Shown here piece by piece: positions 32,625 through 42,931 of a stretch of DNA of 64,000 nt. Below the pieces are notes generated by a model, which saw nothing but the letters and a program-made list of their open reading frames with translations, was not told the origin of the DNA and did no database searches. How positions within the stretch are numbered: the first letter of the stretch is position 1; every line of letters starts with the position of its first letter. The position numbers were made by a program, and so were the translations under genes. This stretch comes from Occallatibacter riparius (GTDB lineage Bacteria; Acidobacteriota; Terriglobia; Terriglobales; Acidobacteriaceae): positions 744,001-808,000 of the forward strand of contig NZ_CP093313.1 in the NCBI RefSeq assembly GCF_025264625.1. Direction: 5' to 3'.

Positions 32625-33251
32625 ATGGCATGGTCTCGTGAGCAGATGGCGCAGCGCGCCGCGCAGGAGTTGCATGATGGGTTCTACGTGAACCTCGGCA
32701 TCGGCATTCCCACGCTGGTGGCCAATTACATTCCCGACGACATTCATGTCACGCTTCACTCGGAAAACGGGCTGCTCGGTATTGGGCCCTTTCCCACGCA
32801 TTCCGAGGTGGATTGCGACCTCATCAACGCCGGCAAACAAACCGTCACCGCACTGCCCGGCGCGAGCTACTTTTCAAGCGCGGACTCATTCGCGATGATT
32901 CGTGGCGGCCATATCGACCTCGCGATTCTCGGAGCCATGCAGGTTTCAGCACGCGGCGATCTTGCCAACTGGATGATTCCCGGCAAGATGGTAAAGGGGA
33001 TGGGCGGAGCCATGGATCTGGTCGCAGGCGTGAACCGCGTGGTGGTAGTCATGGAGCACACATCGAAGGACGGCGAACCGAAGATTCTCAAGCAGTGCAC
33101 GCTGCCGCTGACTGGCGCTGGCGTGGTTGGCCGAATCATCACTGATCTGGCGGTGCTCGACGTCGCGCCTGACGGTCTGAAGCTGATTGAATTGGCACCC
33201 GATATAACGCGCGAAGAGCTGCAAGCGAAGACGGAGCCGGCAATCAACTGA
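32625..33251 (+). CDS. scoB: 3-oxoacid CoA-transferase subunit B
   Basis: A 208-residue beta subunit containing [15 protein letters not shown] and the catalytic-Glu motif [11 protein letters not shown] (Glu47), which forms the glutamyl-CoA thioester intermediate. It also has [20 protein letters not shown] and [13 protein letters not shown]. It lies two bases after subunit A and ends six bases before the convergent liuE stop, so the two units meet almost without a gap. Confidence 0.95.
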   Translation: MAWSREQMAQRAAQELHDGFYVNLGIGIPTLVANYIPDDIHVTLHSENGLLGIGPFPTHSEVDCDLINAGKQTVTALPGASYFSSADSFAMIRGGHIDLAILGAMQVSARGDLANWMIPGKMVKGMGGAMDLVAGVNRVVVVMEHTSKDGEPKILKQCTLPLTGAGVVGRIITDLAVLDVAPDGLKLIELAPDITREELQAKTEPAIN

Positions 33252-33257
33252 GCAACA

Positions 33258-34154
33258 TCAGCACGCCTTATGCCGGGCCCTCGCCACTTTCGATTGCGTC
33301 TGCCGCCCGAGCTTTTCGCAGATGAATGCGCCCGCGGCAATGAGGCGGTCGAGGTTGACGCCAGTCTCTACTTCCATGCCGTTCAGCATGTAGACCAAGT
33401 CTTCGGTAGCAACGTTGCCTGCTGCGCCGGGAGCGTACGGACAGCCGCCTAAGCCGCTCACGGACGCATCGAAGACGCGGACGCCACACTCGATCGCGGC
33501 GTAGACGTTCGCCAGCGCCTGACCATATGTGTCGTGGAAATGCCCCGCGAGATTTCGAACCGGAACGCGCTGCGCGACAGCGGCGATCATCGCCTTCGTT
33601 TGATTCGGCGTACCTGCTCCGATGGTGTCGCCAAGTGAGATTTCGTAGCAGCCAGCGTCGAACAGGCGCGTTGCAACATCCGCTACGCGCGCAGGATCGA
33701 CCGCGCCCTCATACGGGCACCCCAGCGCGCAGGAGACGTATCCGCGCACTCGCACTTGTGCCACAAGCGCCGCGTCGAACACTGGCGAGAAGCGCTCGAG
33801 GCTCTCCGCAATGCTGCAATTGATGTTTCGTTGCGAGAAAGTCTCCGACGCCGCAGCGAACACGGCCACTTCAGTTGCGCCGGCAGCGACGGCCGCCTCG
33901 AACCCACGAAGGTTCGGCACCAGAACGGGATAGCTCACGCCCTCGCGACGCTTGAGCTCGCGCATTATGTCAGCATGGTCTGCCATCTGCGGCACCCACT
34001 TCGGGGAGACGAACGCGGTAGCCTCAATTGTCTTCAATCCGGCATCAGCCAAGAGCGAGATGAACTCCAGCTTCGTTTCCGTTGATACATTCTGCGGCTC
34101 GTTCTGCAACCCATCGCGCGGACCTACTTCAACGATGCGCACTCGCTCAGCCAT
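33258..34154 (-). CDS. liuE: Hydroxymethylglutaryl-CoA lyase
   Basis: A 298-residue HMG-CoA lyase that splits HMG-CoA into acetyl-CoA and acetoacetate, the last step of leucine breakdown. It has [50 protein letters not shown] and [20 protein letters not shown], which carries the active-site Cys and metal ligands. An open frame extends to 34229, but the ATG at 34154 ([11 protein letters not shown]) overlaps the liuD stop by eight bases and fits the family. It is the final gene of the liu operon. Confidence 0.95.
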   Translation of the reverse strand: MAERVRIVEVGPRDGLQNEPQNVSTETKLEFISLLADAGLKTIEATAFVSPKWVPQMADHADIMRELKRREGVSYPVLVPNLRGFEAAVAAGATEVAVFAAASETFSQRNINCSIAESLERFSPVFDAALVAQVRVRGYVSCALGCPYEGAVDPARVADVATRLFDAGCYEISLGDTIGAGTPNQTKAMIAAVAQRVPVRNLAGHFHDTYGQALANVYAAIECGVRVFDASVSGLGGCPYAPGAAGNVATEDLVYMLNGMEVETGVNLDRLIAAGAFICEKLGRQTQSKVARARHKAC

Positions 34155-36153
34155 TGGCCTTACCGTTCTCGTCGTCGCGAATAAATTGCAGGAGTTCGAC
34201 GCCTTCGTCGACCTGGTCGCCAGCAGCAAAATTAAACGACTCTACACGCCCGGCCGCTGGCGCATGAATCGTGCACTCCATCTTCATCGCCTCAAGTACC
34301 AACAAAGACGCACCCATCTGCACGCGCTGGCCCGGCTCAGCTGTAAGGGCAACGACACGGCCAGGCATCGGAGCGAGCAGGCTGCCTTCGCCCGCATGAT
34401 GCTGAGTCTCGATGTTCAGCGGATCGTCGTAGCCAAACTCATAATGCCTTCCATCGACAAATACGTGATAAGCCGTACCTGCGGCGATCACGCGCGCGCC
34501 AATTCGCTTGCCATCGATGACAACCTGAACTTCATTGTCATTGCGCGATCCATAACTCACCTCAAAGCGGCGCTCGTCCATGCGCATGCGGAACTGTCCT
34601 TCGCCGCGATATCGGATAGCAACTTCGCGCGCGGTGTCGCCCAGCTTCAGACGAATCGCACGTTCTCGTACGCCATTCATACGCCAGCCGTCGCGCGCGG
34701 CCCACGGTGACGAGTCGGAATTCTCGTTAACAGCGTGAGGCTCGATGACGCTCATGGCTGCGATCAGCAGCGCGGATTCCGGAATGGCCTCTTCCTTCAC
34801 AAGCCATTCGTGTTCCCGTTCTATAAGGCTCGTATCCAGATGCAGTTCAGTGAATGACCTGCTCGTCACGAGGCGGCGAAGAAACTCGACGTTGTTTCCT
34901 ACGCCGACAATCTCGAATTCTTCTAACGACTGCACCATGCGCCGGACTGCCATTTCGCGCGATTCGTCCCAAACGATCAGCTTCGCGATCATGGGGTCGT
35001 AGAAAGGAGTGATCGCATCACGCTTCTTGATGCCGGTATCGACACGCACATTTTCCGATGCCATGGGCGCGCGCAGATGAATGATTCTGCCGATCGACGG
35101 CCTGAAGTCGTGCGCGGGGTCCTCCGCGTAGATACGAGCTTCGATCGCGTGGCCTCGCGTCGTTGCCTGTTTCTGCGTGAGAGGCAGGGGCTCACCGGCG
35201 GCCACACGAATCTGCCATTCGACCAGGTCGAGGCCCGTGATCATCTCTGTCACCGGATGCTCTACCTGCAGTCGCGTGTTCATCTCCATGAAGTGGAATC
35301 CGCCATCGCGATCCACAAGAAACTCGACCGTGCCGGCGCTGACATAGTCCACTGCTTTCGCCGCGCTTCGTCCAGCCTCACCGAGCCTGCGACGCAGATC
35401 GTCCGAAAGATTTGGGGCCGGCGCCTCTTCAATCACCTTCTGGTGCCGCCGCTGCACGCTGCAATCGCGCTCAGACAAGCTGATCACGTTGCCATGCGTA
35501 TCACCAAAAACCTGCACTTCGACGTGGCGCGGCTCCACAAGATACTTCTCGAGCAGCACGGAGTCATCACCAAAAGATGCCAGGGCCTCGCGCTTACAAC
35601 TCGCCAGCGAAGCAGCAAACTCATCGCGTGCGTCCACGCGCCGCATGCCTTTGCCGCCACCGCCTGCATTGGCCTTGATCATGACCGGGTAGCCGATGGC
35701 ATCCGCCTGCTGCTGCAGAAACTCGGGATCCTGATTGGTCCCGTCGTATCCGGGCGTGAGCGGCACGCCCGCATTGCGCATCAATTCCTTCGCCGCAGCC
35801 TTCGAGCCCATCGCGCGGATCGCCGCAGCAGGCGGCCCGATGAAGACGATGCCGGCGTGGGTGCATGCTTCTGCGAACTCGGCATTCTCAGACAGGAATC
35901 CGTAGCCTGGGTGAATGGCCTGCGCGCCCGCGCGCCGTGCAGCATCAAGGATGTGGGCTATGTTGAGATAGCTCTCGCGTGAAGGAGCGGGGCCGATGCG
36001 CACTGCGGTGTCTGCCACTCGCGCGTGCAGGCTGTGCGCATCGGCATCGGAATAAACAGCAACCGTGCGGATACCCATCTTCCGGCAGGTCGCGATGATG
36101 CGGCATGCGATCTCGCCGCGATTGGCAATCAGTATGGTGTCAAACATGGTCAT
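34147..36153 (-). CDS. liuD: Methylcrotonoyl-CoA carboxylase, biotin-containing alpha subunit
   Basis: A 668-residue subunit with a biotin-carboxylase domain ([41 protein letters not shown]), a middle BT-type region, and a C-terminal biotinyl domain whose EAMKM motif gives the biotinyl-lysine at about residue 624. It carboxylates 3-methylcrotonyl-CoA together with the beta subunit LiuB. The start at 36153 overlaps the liuC stop as ATGA; an ATG at 36147 and a GTG at 36171 are alternatives. The partner and context distinguish it from propionyl- or acetyl-CoA carboxylases. Confidence 0.93.
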   Translation of the reverse strand: MTMFDTILIANRGEIACRIIATCRKMGIRTVAVYSDADAHSLHARVADTAVRIGPAPSRESYLNIAHILDAARRAGAQAIHPGYGFLSENAEFAEACTHAGIVFIGPPAAAIRAMGSKAAAKELMRNAGVPLTPGYDGTNQDPEFLQQQADAIGYPVMIKANAGGGGKGMRRVDARDEFAASLASCKREALASFGDDSVLLEKYLVEPRHVEVQVFGDTHGNVISLSERDCSVQRRHQKVIEEAPAPNLSDDLRRRLGEAGRSAAKAVDYVSAGTVEFLVDRDGGFHFMEMNTRLQVEHPVTEMITGLDLVEWQIRVAAGEPLPLTQKQATTRGHAIEARIYAEDPAHDFRPSIGRIIHLRAPMASENVRVDTGIKKRDAITPFYDPMIAKLIVWDESREMAVRRMVQSLEEFEIVGVGNNVEFLRRLVTSRSFTELHLDTSLIEREHEWLVKEEAIPESALLIAAMSVIEPHAVNENSDSSPWAARDGWRMNGVRERAIRLKLGDTAREVAIRYRGEGQFRMRMDERRFEVSYGSRNDNEVQVVIDGKRIGARVIAAGTAYHVFVDGRHYEFGYDDPLNIETQHHAGEGSLLAPMPGRVVALTAEPGQRVQMGASLLVLEAMKMECTIHAPAAGRVESFNFAAGDQVDEGVELLQFIRDDENGKANG

Positions 36154-36944
36154 GATGTTTGCGGCGTCCACCCTGGCTTGCGCTTTTCGAGATATGCGCT
36201 CAGCCCTTCCTTCGCCTCATCCTGTGCGCGGATCACGGCAATGCGCTCGGCGGTGTACTCGATCAGCTCTGCAGTAATGGGCCTGTTCGCAACGGCGTCA
36301 ATCAGGTCTTTCGCCGCATGCTGCGCTCCGGGCGCACCCGCCAGCAGATCGTTCACGATCGATTCCACACGCGCGTCGAGCGCTTCGGCCTCAACGGTTT
36401 CGTGCACCAGTCCGATCCTCTCGGCCTGCGCCGCTGTGATGCGCTCGGCTGTTTGAAATAGTCTGCGAGCCCAGCGGGGACCAATGGCTCGCACGACGTA
36501 TGGACCGATGGTTGCGGGGATGAGCCCGAGCCGCACCTCCGAGGCCGCGAACTTTGCATCGCTGCTGGCGATGACGATGTCGCACGCGCTTACAAGCCCA
36601 AGGCCGCCGCCAATCGCCGCGCCGTTAACGCGAGCAATCGTCGGCTTCGGCGATGACGCAATCGCATGGAAGAGGTCCGCAAGCTCCCGCGCATTGTCGC
36701 GATTCTCCGCCCTGCTCGCCGCGCCCAGCCGCTTCATCGACTCGATATCCGCCCCGGCGCAGAAGCTTCTACCGCGTCCGGAGAGCACGATCACGCGCAC
36801 GGCCGGATCATCACGCAGGCCGCGCATCACCAGCGTCAGCTCGCGGATCAGCTCTTCGTTGAGCGCGTTGTGCAGCGCCGGCCGGTTCAGCCACAGCCAT
36901 GCAACCGCGCCGCGGTTCTCCACTTCGATCGTTTGTTCGCCCAT
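36150..36944 (-). CDS. liuC: Enoyl-CoA hydratase family, probable methylglutaconyl-CoA hydratase
   Basis: A 264-residue crotonase. It has SGRGRSFCAGADIESMKRLG (oxyanion hole), NGAAIGGGLGLVSACDIVIA and SEVRLGLIPATIGPYVVRAIG, whose Glu positions fit hydratase catalysis. In the liu pathway it hydrates 3-methylglutaconyl-CoA to HMG-CoA. The open frame reaches 37205 inside liuB, but the ATG at 36944 lies seven bases after the liuB stop and gives the normal N-terminus. Substrate is assigned from operon position. Confidence 0.92.
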   Translation of the reverse strand: MGEQTIEVENRGAVAWLWLNRPALHNALNEELIRELTLVMRGLRDDPAVRVIVLSGRGRSFCAGADIESMKRLGAASRAENRDNARELADLFHAIASSPKPTIARVNGAAIGGGLGLVSACDIVIASSDAKFAASEVRLGLIPATIGPYVVRAIGPRWARRLFQTAERITAAQAERIGLVHETVEAEALDARVESIVNDLLAGAPGAQHAAKDLIDAVANRPITAELIEYTAERIAVIRAQDEAKEGLSAYLEKRKPGWTPQTS

Positions 36945-36951
36945 ATATCGC

Positions 36952-38556
36952 TTACATCCGGAAGACGCCGAAGCGCGTTGGCTCCTCAGGCGCGTTCTGT
37001 GAGGCTGCCAGGCCCAGCGCGAGGGCGCGCCGCGTATCCAACGGATCGAGAATGCCGTCGTCCCACAGCCGTGCTGTCGCGTAGTAAGGATTGCCCTGCT
37101 CCTCGTATTGCTTGCGGAGCGGAGCCTTGAATTGTTCCTCTTCTTCTTCGCTCCACTGCCGTCCCTGGAGTTCCATAGCATCGCGACGGACACGGGCCAG
37201 AACATTCGCGGCCTGATCGCCGCCCATCACACTGATGCGCGCGTTCGGCCACATCCACAACAGGCGCGGATTGTAGGCGCGCCCGCACATGCCGTAGTTC
37301 CCCGCGCCAAAGCTGCCGCCGATCAGCACCGTGAACTTCGGAACGCGCGCGCACGCCACGGCTGTCACCATCTTGGCGCCGTCCTTGGCTATGCCACCGT
37401 TCTCATATTTGCGCCCCACCATGAAGCCGCTGATGTTCTGCAGAAACACGAGCGGAATGCCGCGCTGGGCACAGAGTTCGATGAAGTGCGTGCCCTTCTG
37501 GGCCGACTCGGAGAACAGAATGCCATTGTTGGCGATGATCCCGACTGCGTATCCGTGAATGTGCGCGAAGCCGGTGACCAGCGTATTGCCGTAGCGCTGC
37601 TTGAACTCATCAAGCCGGCTGCCGTCCACCATGCGCGCAATCACCTCGCGCACGTCGTAGGGCTTGCGTGTGTCCGAGGGGACAATACCGTAGATTTCGT
37701 GCGGATCGAACAGCGGGTCCTCGCTCATCTGTTGCGGTCCTGCAGGTCGCGGCCGGTTCAGGTGCGCTACGATGCGCCGCACCATCGACAATGCGTGCGG
37801 ATCATCGTCTGCAAGGTAATCGGCAACTCCAGAGACGCGGGTGTGCACGTCCGCGCCGCCCAACTCTTCCGCTGACACTTCTTCACCCGTCGCGGCCTTG
37901 ACCAGCGGCGGTCCGCCCAGGAAGATCGTTCCCTGCTCCTTCACGATTACGACTTCATCCGACATGGCCGGCACATACGCGCCGCCGGCTGTGCATGAAC
38001 CCATTACGCAGGCGATCTGCGCAATGCCTTTCGCGCTCAGGTTCGCCTGGTTGTAGAAGATGGCGCCGAAGTGATCGCGATCTGGAAACACCTCGTCCTG
38101 CATGGGTAGAAACGCACCGCCCGAGTCGACCAGGTACACGCAGGGCAGGTTATTCTCCATTGCAATCTGCTGCGCGCGCAAATGCTTCTTCACGGTCAGC
38201 GGAAAATACGTGCCGCCCTTTACCGTCGCGTCATTGGCGACGATCATGCACTCGCTTCCGTTGATGCGGCCGATGCCTGTGACAATGCCTGCCGCCGGCA
38301 CATCGCCGTTGTACATGCCGTTCGCTGCAAGCGCGGACAACTCCAGGAAAGGCGTGCCCTGATCGATCAGCAGATCGATGCGCTCGCGGACGAAGAGCTT
38401 GCCGCGCGATTTGTACTTCTTGCGCGCCTCTTCACTGCCACCGTGCGCCGCCATGGCGGTTCTGTCGCGAAGGTCGCGCACCAGTTCGTGCATGCGCTCC
38501 GTATTGGTGCGGAATTCTTCGCTGCGTGTTTGTATCTGCGACGAGAGGATTGCCAT
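36952..38556 (-). CDS. liuB: Methylcrotonoyl-CoA carboxylase, carboxyltransferase beta subunit
   Basis: A 534-residue carboxyltransferase with two crotonase-like halves. The N-terminal half has [40 protein letters not shown] and [20 protein letters not shown]; the C-terminal half has [15 protein letters not shown] and [17 protein letters not shown]. The length and these motifs match MCC beta more than propionyl-CoA carboxylase. It lies nine bases after liuA. AAGGGG precedes the ATG. It moves the carboxyl group from biotin on LiuD to 3-methylcrotonyl-CoA. Confidence 0.94.
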   Translation of the reverse strand: MAILSSQIQTRSEEFRTNTERMHELVRDLRDRTAMAAHGGSEEARKKYKSRGKLFVRERIDLLIDQGTPFLELSALAANGMYNGDVPAAGIVTGIGRINGSECMIVANDATVKGGTYFPLTVKKHLRAQQIAMENNLPCVYLVDSGGAFLPMQDEVFPDRDHFGAIFYNQANLSAKGIAQIACVMGSCTAGGAYVPAMSDEVVIVKEQGTIFLGGPPLVKAATGEEVSAEELGGADVHTRVSGVADYLADDDPHALSMVRRIVAHLNRPRPAGPQQMSEDPLFDPHEIYGIVPSDTRKPYDVREVIARMVDGSRLDEFKQRYGNTLVTGFAHIHGYAVGIIANNGILFSESAQKGTHFIELCAQRGIPLVFLQNISGFMVGRKYENGGIAKDGAKMVTAVACARVPKFTVLIGGSFGAGNYGMCGRAYNPRLLWMWPNARISVMGGDQAANVLARVRRDAMELQGRQWSEEEEEQFKAPLRKQYEEQGNPYYATARLWDDGILDPLDTRRALALGLAASQNAPEEPTRFGVFRM

Positions 38557-38565
38557 GGTCGCCCC

Positions 38566-39726
38566 TTATGCCGTTTCCTTGAATAGCTCGCGGCCGATCA
38601 GCATGCGGCGAATCTCCGACGTGCCCGCGCCAATCTCGAACAGCTTGGCATCGCGCCAAAGGCGTCCCGTCGGATGTTCGTTGATGTATCCGTTGCCGCC
38701 CAGCGCCTGAATCGCCTGGCCCGCCATCCACGTCGCCTTCTCGGCAGAATAGAGGATGGCCCCCGCACAATCCTTGCGCACATTTTCGCCGCCGCGATCA
38801 CATGCCTGCGCGACCGCATACACATATGCGCGGCAGGCGTGATAGGCCACATACATATCAGCAAGCTTACCCTGCATCAGTTGAAACTCGCCTATGGGTT
38901 TGCCGAACTGCTTGCGCTCGTGCACGTACGGAATCACCACATCCAGACACGACGCCATAATGCCGAGCGGGCCGCCGCACAGCACCAGCCGCTCGTAATC
39001 CAGGCCCGACATCAGCACGCGAACGCCGCCGCCCACACGGCCGAGGACGTTTTCCTCGGGCACTTCGCAATCGTGGAATACCAACTCGCAGGTGCTCGAC
39101 CCGCGCATGCCCAGCTTGTCCAGCTTCTGCGACGTCGAGAATCCCTTGAAGTTCTTCTCCACGATGAAAGCCGTGATGCCGCGCGATGCTCCCGACGGAT
39201 CGGTCTTCGCATACACGATCAGCGTGTCTGCGTCCGGCCCGTTGGTGATCCACATCTTGGTGCCATTCAGAACGTAGTGGTCGCCGCGATGTTCGGCGCG
39301 CAGCCGCATGCTCACCACGTCCGAGCCGGCCTCGGTCTCGCTCATGGCCAGCGCGCCGATGTGCTCGCCGCTGATCAACTTGGGCAGGTATTTCCGCTTC
39401 TGTTCCTTGTTGCCATTCTTCGCAAGCTGATTCACGCAAAGATTGGAATGCGCTCCATAGGAAAGCCCGATCGAGGCCGACGCCCGCGAAATCTCCTCCA
39501 TGGCCACAACGTGCTCGAGATAGCCAAGCTCCGCGCCGCCAAATTCTTCATCGACCGTGATGCCGAGAAGGCCAAGATCGCCCAGCTTGCGCCAGATCGC
39601 GCGCGGGAAGGTGCCGTCGCGGTCTACCTTATCCGCAATCGGCGCAAGTTCATCCTGGGCAAATTGGTGCACAGTCTCTCGCAGCAGCGCGATTGACTCG
39701 CCCAGGTCAAAATTCAGGCCTTTCAC
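38566..39726 (-). CDS. liuA: Isovaleryl-CoA dehydrogenase
   Basis: A 386-residue acyl-CoA dehydrogenase (FAD). It has [56 protein letters not shown] and [16 protein letters not shown], in which the Glu sits at the isovaleryl-CoA-dehydrogenase position rather than the usual near-C-terminal one, and ends [20 protein letters not shown]. It converts isovaleryl-CoA to 3-methylcrotonyl-CoA. The start is GTG at 39726 with GGGAG upstream. As first gene of liuABCDE, its promoter should lie in 39727-40000, but I see no convincing one. Confidence 0.93.
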   Translation of the reverse strand: MKGLNFDLGESIALLRETVHQFAQDELAPIADKVDRDGTFPRAIWRKLGDLGLLGITVDEEFGGAELGYLEHVVAMEEISRASASIGLSYGAHSNLCVNQLAKNGNKEQKRKYLPKLISGEHIGALAMSETEAGSDVVSMRLRAEHRGDHYVLNGTKMWITNGPDADTLIVYAKTDPSGASRGITAFIVEKNFKGFSTSQKLDKLGMRGSSTCELVFHDCEVPEENVLGRVGGGVRVLMSGLDYERLVLCGGPLGIMASCLDVVIPYVHERKQFGKPIGEFQLMQGKLADMYVAYHACRAYVYAVAQACDRGGENVRKDCAGAILYSAEKATWMAGQAIQALGGNGYINEHPTGRLWRDAKLFEIGAGTSEIRRMLIGRELFKETA

Positions 39727-40108
39727 AATGCAACTCCCGGAGTGCAGGAACGGTTGGGAAGCCTCTTATGACGAAGAAACCGCACACACTGTTGGACGCA
39801 ACTCAAAGCGGAACCGACCAGCCGTATTCCAACAGGAGAGTCTGATACACAGCGTTTTTCGCTTCGGCAAAGACGATACACCCCCCGCGCCAACTCCGTC
39901 CAGATGAGGCGTCTGGCGTGCAATCGCAGAAGGAAGCGGTTCAATCGACTTGCCCGCAGTTCCGTCACACCACTTGCACGGCATCCGTGGTACAGTATAG
40001 GTACTGGGATCTAATCCAGAAGTTCTTGCCTGTTCCGAGTAACCGCTCTATACACGCAATCACTTCGGCATTGCATTCGCGGTAACTCAATTTCAAAGGA
40101 AAATCATC
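39727..40108. other. Gap upstream of liuA and cold-shock gene; no gene seen
   Basis: This 382-bp gap between the divergent liuA and csp genes has only short frames without coding character. It must hold both promoters. A likely csp promoter lies at 39974-40001, leaving about 100 bases of 5' leader before the csp start, as is usual for cold-shock genes whose leaders refold with temperature. The leader's folding was not worked out. Confidence 0.5.
39974..40001 (+). promoter_or_regulatory. Candidate promoter of the cold-shock gene
   Basis: TTGCAC (39974-39979) and TATAGG (39996-40001) are 16 bases apart. The implied transcript start near 40008 gives a leader of about 100 bases before the csp ATG. 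Confidence 0.4.
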
Positions 40109-40309
40109 ATGGAACAAGGCACAGTCAAGTGGTTCAACGACGCGAAGGGTTTCGGCTTCATCAGCCGCGCTAACGGCGAGGACGTGTTCGTCCATCACAG
40201 CGCCATCAACTCCAACGGCTTCCGCAGCCTTCAGGAAGGCCAGCAGGTACAGTTCAACGTCACCAAGGGCCCCAAGGGCTGGCAGGCTGAGAACGTCACG
40301 GCGCTCTAA
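40109..40309 (+). CDS. Cold-shock domain protein (CspA family)
   Basis: A 66-residue single-domain RNA chaperone. It begins [18 protein letters not shown], containing RNP1 (KGFGFI), and continues with RNP2 (VFVHHSAI) and [20 protein letters not shown]. It binds single-stranded RNA/DNA in the cytoplasm and melts structure. AAGGAAA precedes the ATG. A strong terminator follows at 40328. The long leader suggests post-transcriptional control; true cold induction is not implied by sequence alone. Confidence 0.96.
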   Translation: MEQGTVKWFNDAKGFGFISRANGEDVFVHHSAINSNGFRSLQEGQQVQFNVTKGPKGWQAENVTAL

Positions 40310-40327
40310 GGCTTGGCATCAAACCTC

Positions 40328-40355
40328 AAAAGGGACGGCGTCTGCCGTCCCTTTT
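40328..40355 (+). terminator. Intrinsic terminator after csp
   Basis: AAAAGGGACGGC (40328-40339) and GCCGTCCCTTTT (40344-40355) form a perfect 12-bp stem with a GTCT loop, followed by a further T. It is flanked by A and T runs, so it may also serve the convergent omega-like gene. Confidence 0.9.
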
Positions 40356-40378
40356 TCGTGTTCCATTCCATCATCGGC

Positions 40379-40603
40379 CTAGGCTGCGGATCTCATCTTT
40401 TTCGCGGTCGCAATCTCCGCCGCGCTATGGATGCTGTCGGCATCGTCTTCCCGGACGCCGAGATATTGCAGCACGTCGTTGATTGAATCCTCAAACCGCG
40501 ATCCGGTCTTGTGCGTTCTTCGAACGCCCTTGGAAACAAGTGAACAGACCTCAAACCGGTTAATCCCGTGCGCCAGCGCGCGATGTATCTGATCAGAACG
40601 CAT
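40379..40603 (-). CDS. RNA polymerase omega-subunit-like protein
   Basis: A 74-residue protein that reads MRSDQIHRALAHGINRFEVC, then SLVSKGVRRTHKTGSRFEDS and INDVLQYLGVREDD. The NRF-x-C-x-L-x-x-K-x-x-R core matches the omega (RpoZ) family in spacing, and the MRSD start with HK..R..D..N.VL resembles the acidobacterial omega form as I remember it. Omega promotes assembly of the beta' subunit. This copy seems divergent, so it could be a paralogue rather than the housekeeping gene. GAGGAG lies five bases before the ATG at 40603. A longer frame to 40807 has no support. The assignment is moderate. Confidence 0.55.
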   Translation of the reverse strand: MRSDQIHRALAHGINRFEVCSLVSKGVRRTHKTGSRFEDSINDVLQYLGVREDDADSIHSAAEIATAKKMRSAA

Positions 40604-40811
40604 GAAGACTCCTCGTGTCCTGGTGAATAGTGCGTGGACTGCGGAGCTCGTCAGGATCGGAATGGCAGAAAATGCCGAGCAGGCGAAGCGATTGACAGGC
40701 TCAAAGGACTTCTCCCGAACCTGCTTTGATTGTACCCGCGTGCGGTGTTCCGTCGTGAAATATTGTGTTTCACCGCTGCTTTGCAGTCCGTTCACGGGCT
40801 TGTCCACTCGG

Positions 40812-41594
40812 CTATAGCGGCTGGCCGAGCCGCTTCTCCAGTTGCGCCCGATACGTGCGGCTTACGCGCGTTCTCGCACCATTGCGCAGCACCGCGTCGA
40901 ATTCTCCATGGGAGATTGGCTCGAGTTGCAGAATGCTCTCGATATTCACGATGGCCGATCGGTGCACGCGCACAAACCGTCGCGGATCTAGCCGGTCGGC
41001 CAGTTCATTCAGCGCCGCGCGATACAGCAGTTCCTTGCCGGCAACGTGAAGGTTCACATAGACGCCGGCGGCCTCGATCCAGTCAATGTCGACCACGCGC
41101 ACAAACCTAGTCGTGCCGCCTGCCTTTACCACCAGGCGGTCCCACCGCTTGTCTGAGGACGACGGCGCCGTGGACACCATCTTCATCACGCGTTGGCCGA
41201 ACTCGCGCAGGCTGCGCTCGTCCAGGCGCGTCTTCACACGTGCCATCATTCCTTCAAAGCGCTCGTCGCTGAAGGGCTTCAGAAGGTAATCAAGCGCGTT
41301 GGCTTCGAACGCCCGTAGTGCGTGCTGGTCATAAGCCGTGATGAAGACGGTCAGTGGCATCTCCGCGGGGCCGATGGCGTCAATCACGCCCAGCCCATCC
41401 AGTTCCGGCATTTGCACGTCGAGCAGAACGAGGTCTGGGCGAGCTTCTACGATCGACTCAACCGCAGCCTGGCCGTCGGCCGCTTCCGTAATTGAACCCA
41501 CCTGCGGATCGCGGCGCAGCAAGTCGATCACCCGTTGGCGCGCCGGCGCTTCGTCATCCACCACCAGCACGCGCATATTCTCAATCCCGGTCAT
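40812..41594 (-). CDS. LytTR-family response regulator
   Basis: A 260-residue regulator: a receiver domain (about 7-125) with acidic pocket VVDDE, phospho-acceptor Asp59 in LLDVQMP and ITAYD, then a LytTR DNA-binding domain (about 150-255) with DIDWIEAAGVYVNLHV, RFVRVHRSAIVNIESI and NGARTRVSRTYR. Its ATG overlaps the stop of the upstream sensor kinase by four bases (ATGA at 41591-41594), so the two are a cognate pair. Targets usually lie near such genes; the beta-propeller gene upstream is one candidate. Confidence 0.94.
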   Translation of the reverse strand: MTGIENMRVLVVDDEAPARQRVIDLLRRDPQVGSITEAADGQAAVESIVEARPDLVLLDVQMPELDGLGVIDAIGPAEMPLTVFITAYDQHALRAFEANALDYLLKPFSDERFEGMMARVKTRLDERSLREFGQRVMKMVSTAPSSSDKRWDRLVVKAGGTTRFVRVVDIDWIEAAGVYVNLHVAGKELLYRAALNELADRLDPRRFVRVHRSAIVNIESILQLEPISHGEFDAVLRNGARTRVSRTYRAQLEKRLGQPL

Positions 41595-42721
41595 CCCTCT
41601 TCTCCCTGAAAACGCAAAGGCAGCACAATCTCTACGGTTGTGCCACCTTCCAGCCGCCGCCGGATCGAAAACGAGTGCCGCGCGGGATACATGCCGTCGA
41701 TACGTTCGCGCGTAACTGCCAAGCCAAGCCCTGAGCTGCTTTCCAGCGTCCAGCCGGGCGCCAGGCCCACGCCGTCGTCCTCCACCTGAATCACGATGTT
41801 GTTGCCCACCGCGCGCGCTGTCACCATCACCGCCCCGCCTGAAACCCTGCGGGAAATCCCATGCCGGATCGCATTCTCCACCAGCGGCTGCAGAAACAGC
41901 GATGGCACCAGCGCATAGCGGACCTCGGCGGTCACGTCGATGTCGATGGTGAGCTGATCGCCGAAACGGATCTTCTGGATCTCGAGGTAGTGATCGAGGA
42001 ACGCCAACTCCTCGGCGAGTGGGACCTCCTGCTTGTCTTTCGTCTCCAGCGACAACCGCAGCAGATCACCCAGATGTTCGATCATTGCGCGCGTCAGACG
42101 AGGATCGCGCTCCACGTGGGATGAGATCGTATTCAGCGCATTGAACAGGAAGTGCGGGTCGAGCTGCATGCGGAGGGCGTTCAACCGTGCCTGGCTGTAG
42201 CTCTTTTCCATGCGCTCCAGGCGCAGTTCGCTGCTGAGGTAACGCTCGTAGTAGCGGTAGGCTTGTAAGCCGCCCACAATCATCCAGTAGATGAGCACGC
42301 TCCAAATGAACCATCCCGGCGCCATCTTCAGCATGTGCCCCGGACTCAGCATCTCCCACTTGATATCGCCCACCACCGCGCGAAGAACAAAGAACACGTA
42401 GATGTAAAGCGACGTAAATACAACCGAAAGAGGAATGTGCGCCACGGCGCGCCGCCCGAACTGCCGCCCTGAAATGGGAAGCTTCTGATCGACCCAGAAG
42501 ATGACCGGAGCCATCAAGCCCCAGGCCCACCACTGCGCCATGGTCTGCTTCCATCCCATCTCTGCCCAAACGGGCAGGATGAAGATGAAGCCGATTACAG
42601 ACGCGCACAGCAAGGTCAGCACCGTGCGCCCCGGCCATGAGCGCACGATTGCGCGCGCGAAAGGAAGCCGCGGAGGCACCTCCACGGCTACGATTTTTCC
42701 GGCGTCAGCTATCGTCGCCAT
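41591..42721 (-). CDS. LytS-type sensor histidine kinase
   Basis: A 376-residue membrane kinase with about four hydrophobic segments in the first 155 residues (e.g. LTLLCASVIGFIFILPVW, IPLSVVFTSLYIYVFFVL, FIWSVLIYWMIVGGL). The His_kinase domain follows, with phospho-acceptor His190 in QLDPHFLFNALNTIS, and a HATPase_c domain with LQPLVENAIRHGI, VEDDGVGL and GLGLAVTRERI. It signals to the overlapping LytTR regulator. The stimulus is unknown; no extracytoplasmic sensor domain of size is evident. Confidence 0.93.
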   Translation of the reverse strand: MATIADAGKIVAVEVPPRLPFARAIVRSWPGRTVLTLLCASVIGFIFILPVWAEMGWKQTMAQWWAWGLMAPVIFWVDQKLPISGRQFGRRAVAHIPLSVVFTSLYIYVFFVLRAVVGDIKWEMLSPGHMLKMAPGWFIWSVLIYWMIVGGLQAYRYYERYLSSELRLERMEKSYSQARLNALRMQLDPHFLFNALNTISSHVERDPRLTRAMIEHLGDLLRLSLETKDKQEVPLAEELAFLDHYLEIQKIRFGDQLTIDIDVTAEVRYALVPSLFLQPLVENAIRHGISRRVSGGAVMVTARAVGNNIVIQVEDDGVGLAPGWTLESSSGLGLAVTRERIDGMYPARHSFSIRRRLEGGTTVEIVLPLRFQGEEG

Positions 42722-42931
42722 ATGAAACTCCCTGAGCGCGTCTCTATCTCGAACCGGCGTGCGCAGCGGCGCCGATTACTCCATGATTCACCGTATTATC
42801 GCTTGTCCGGCTCAGAGGGCATGGCCCCTTCCAGGCCATGCTCCCGCTGCCGGTTGGGTCTGCGCGTCAGAAAGAGACCACCCCGACTTCCGTATCGCGC
42901 TCCCAAAACGGAGAACCGCTCGCTGAACCGG

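Noticed and set aside
40602..40817. A 71-residue forward frame starting beside the omega-like gene
   Set aside because: It has an acceptable look (MKTPRVLVNSAWTAELVRIG) but no ribosome-binding site and overlaps the start region of the better-supported reverse gene, whose GAGGAG lies in the same bases.
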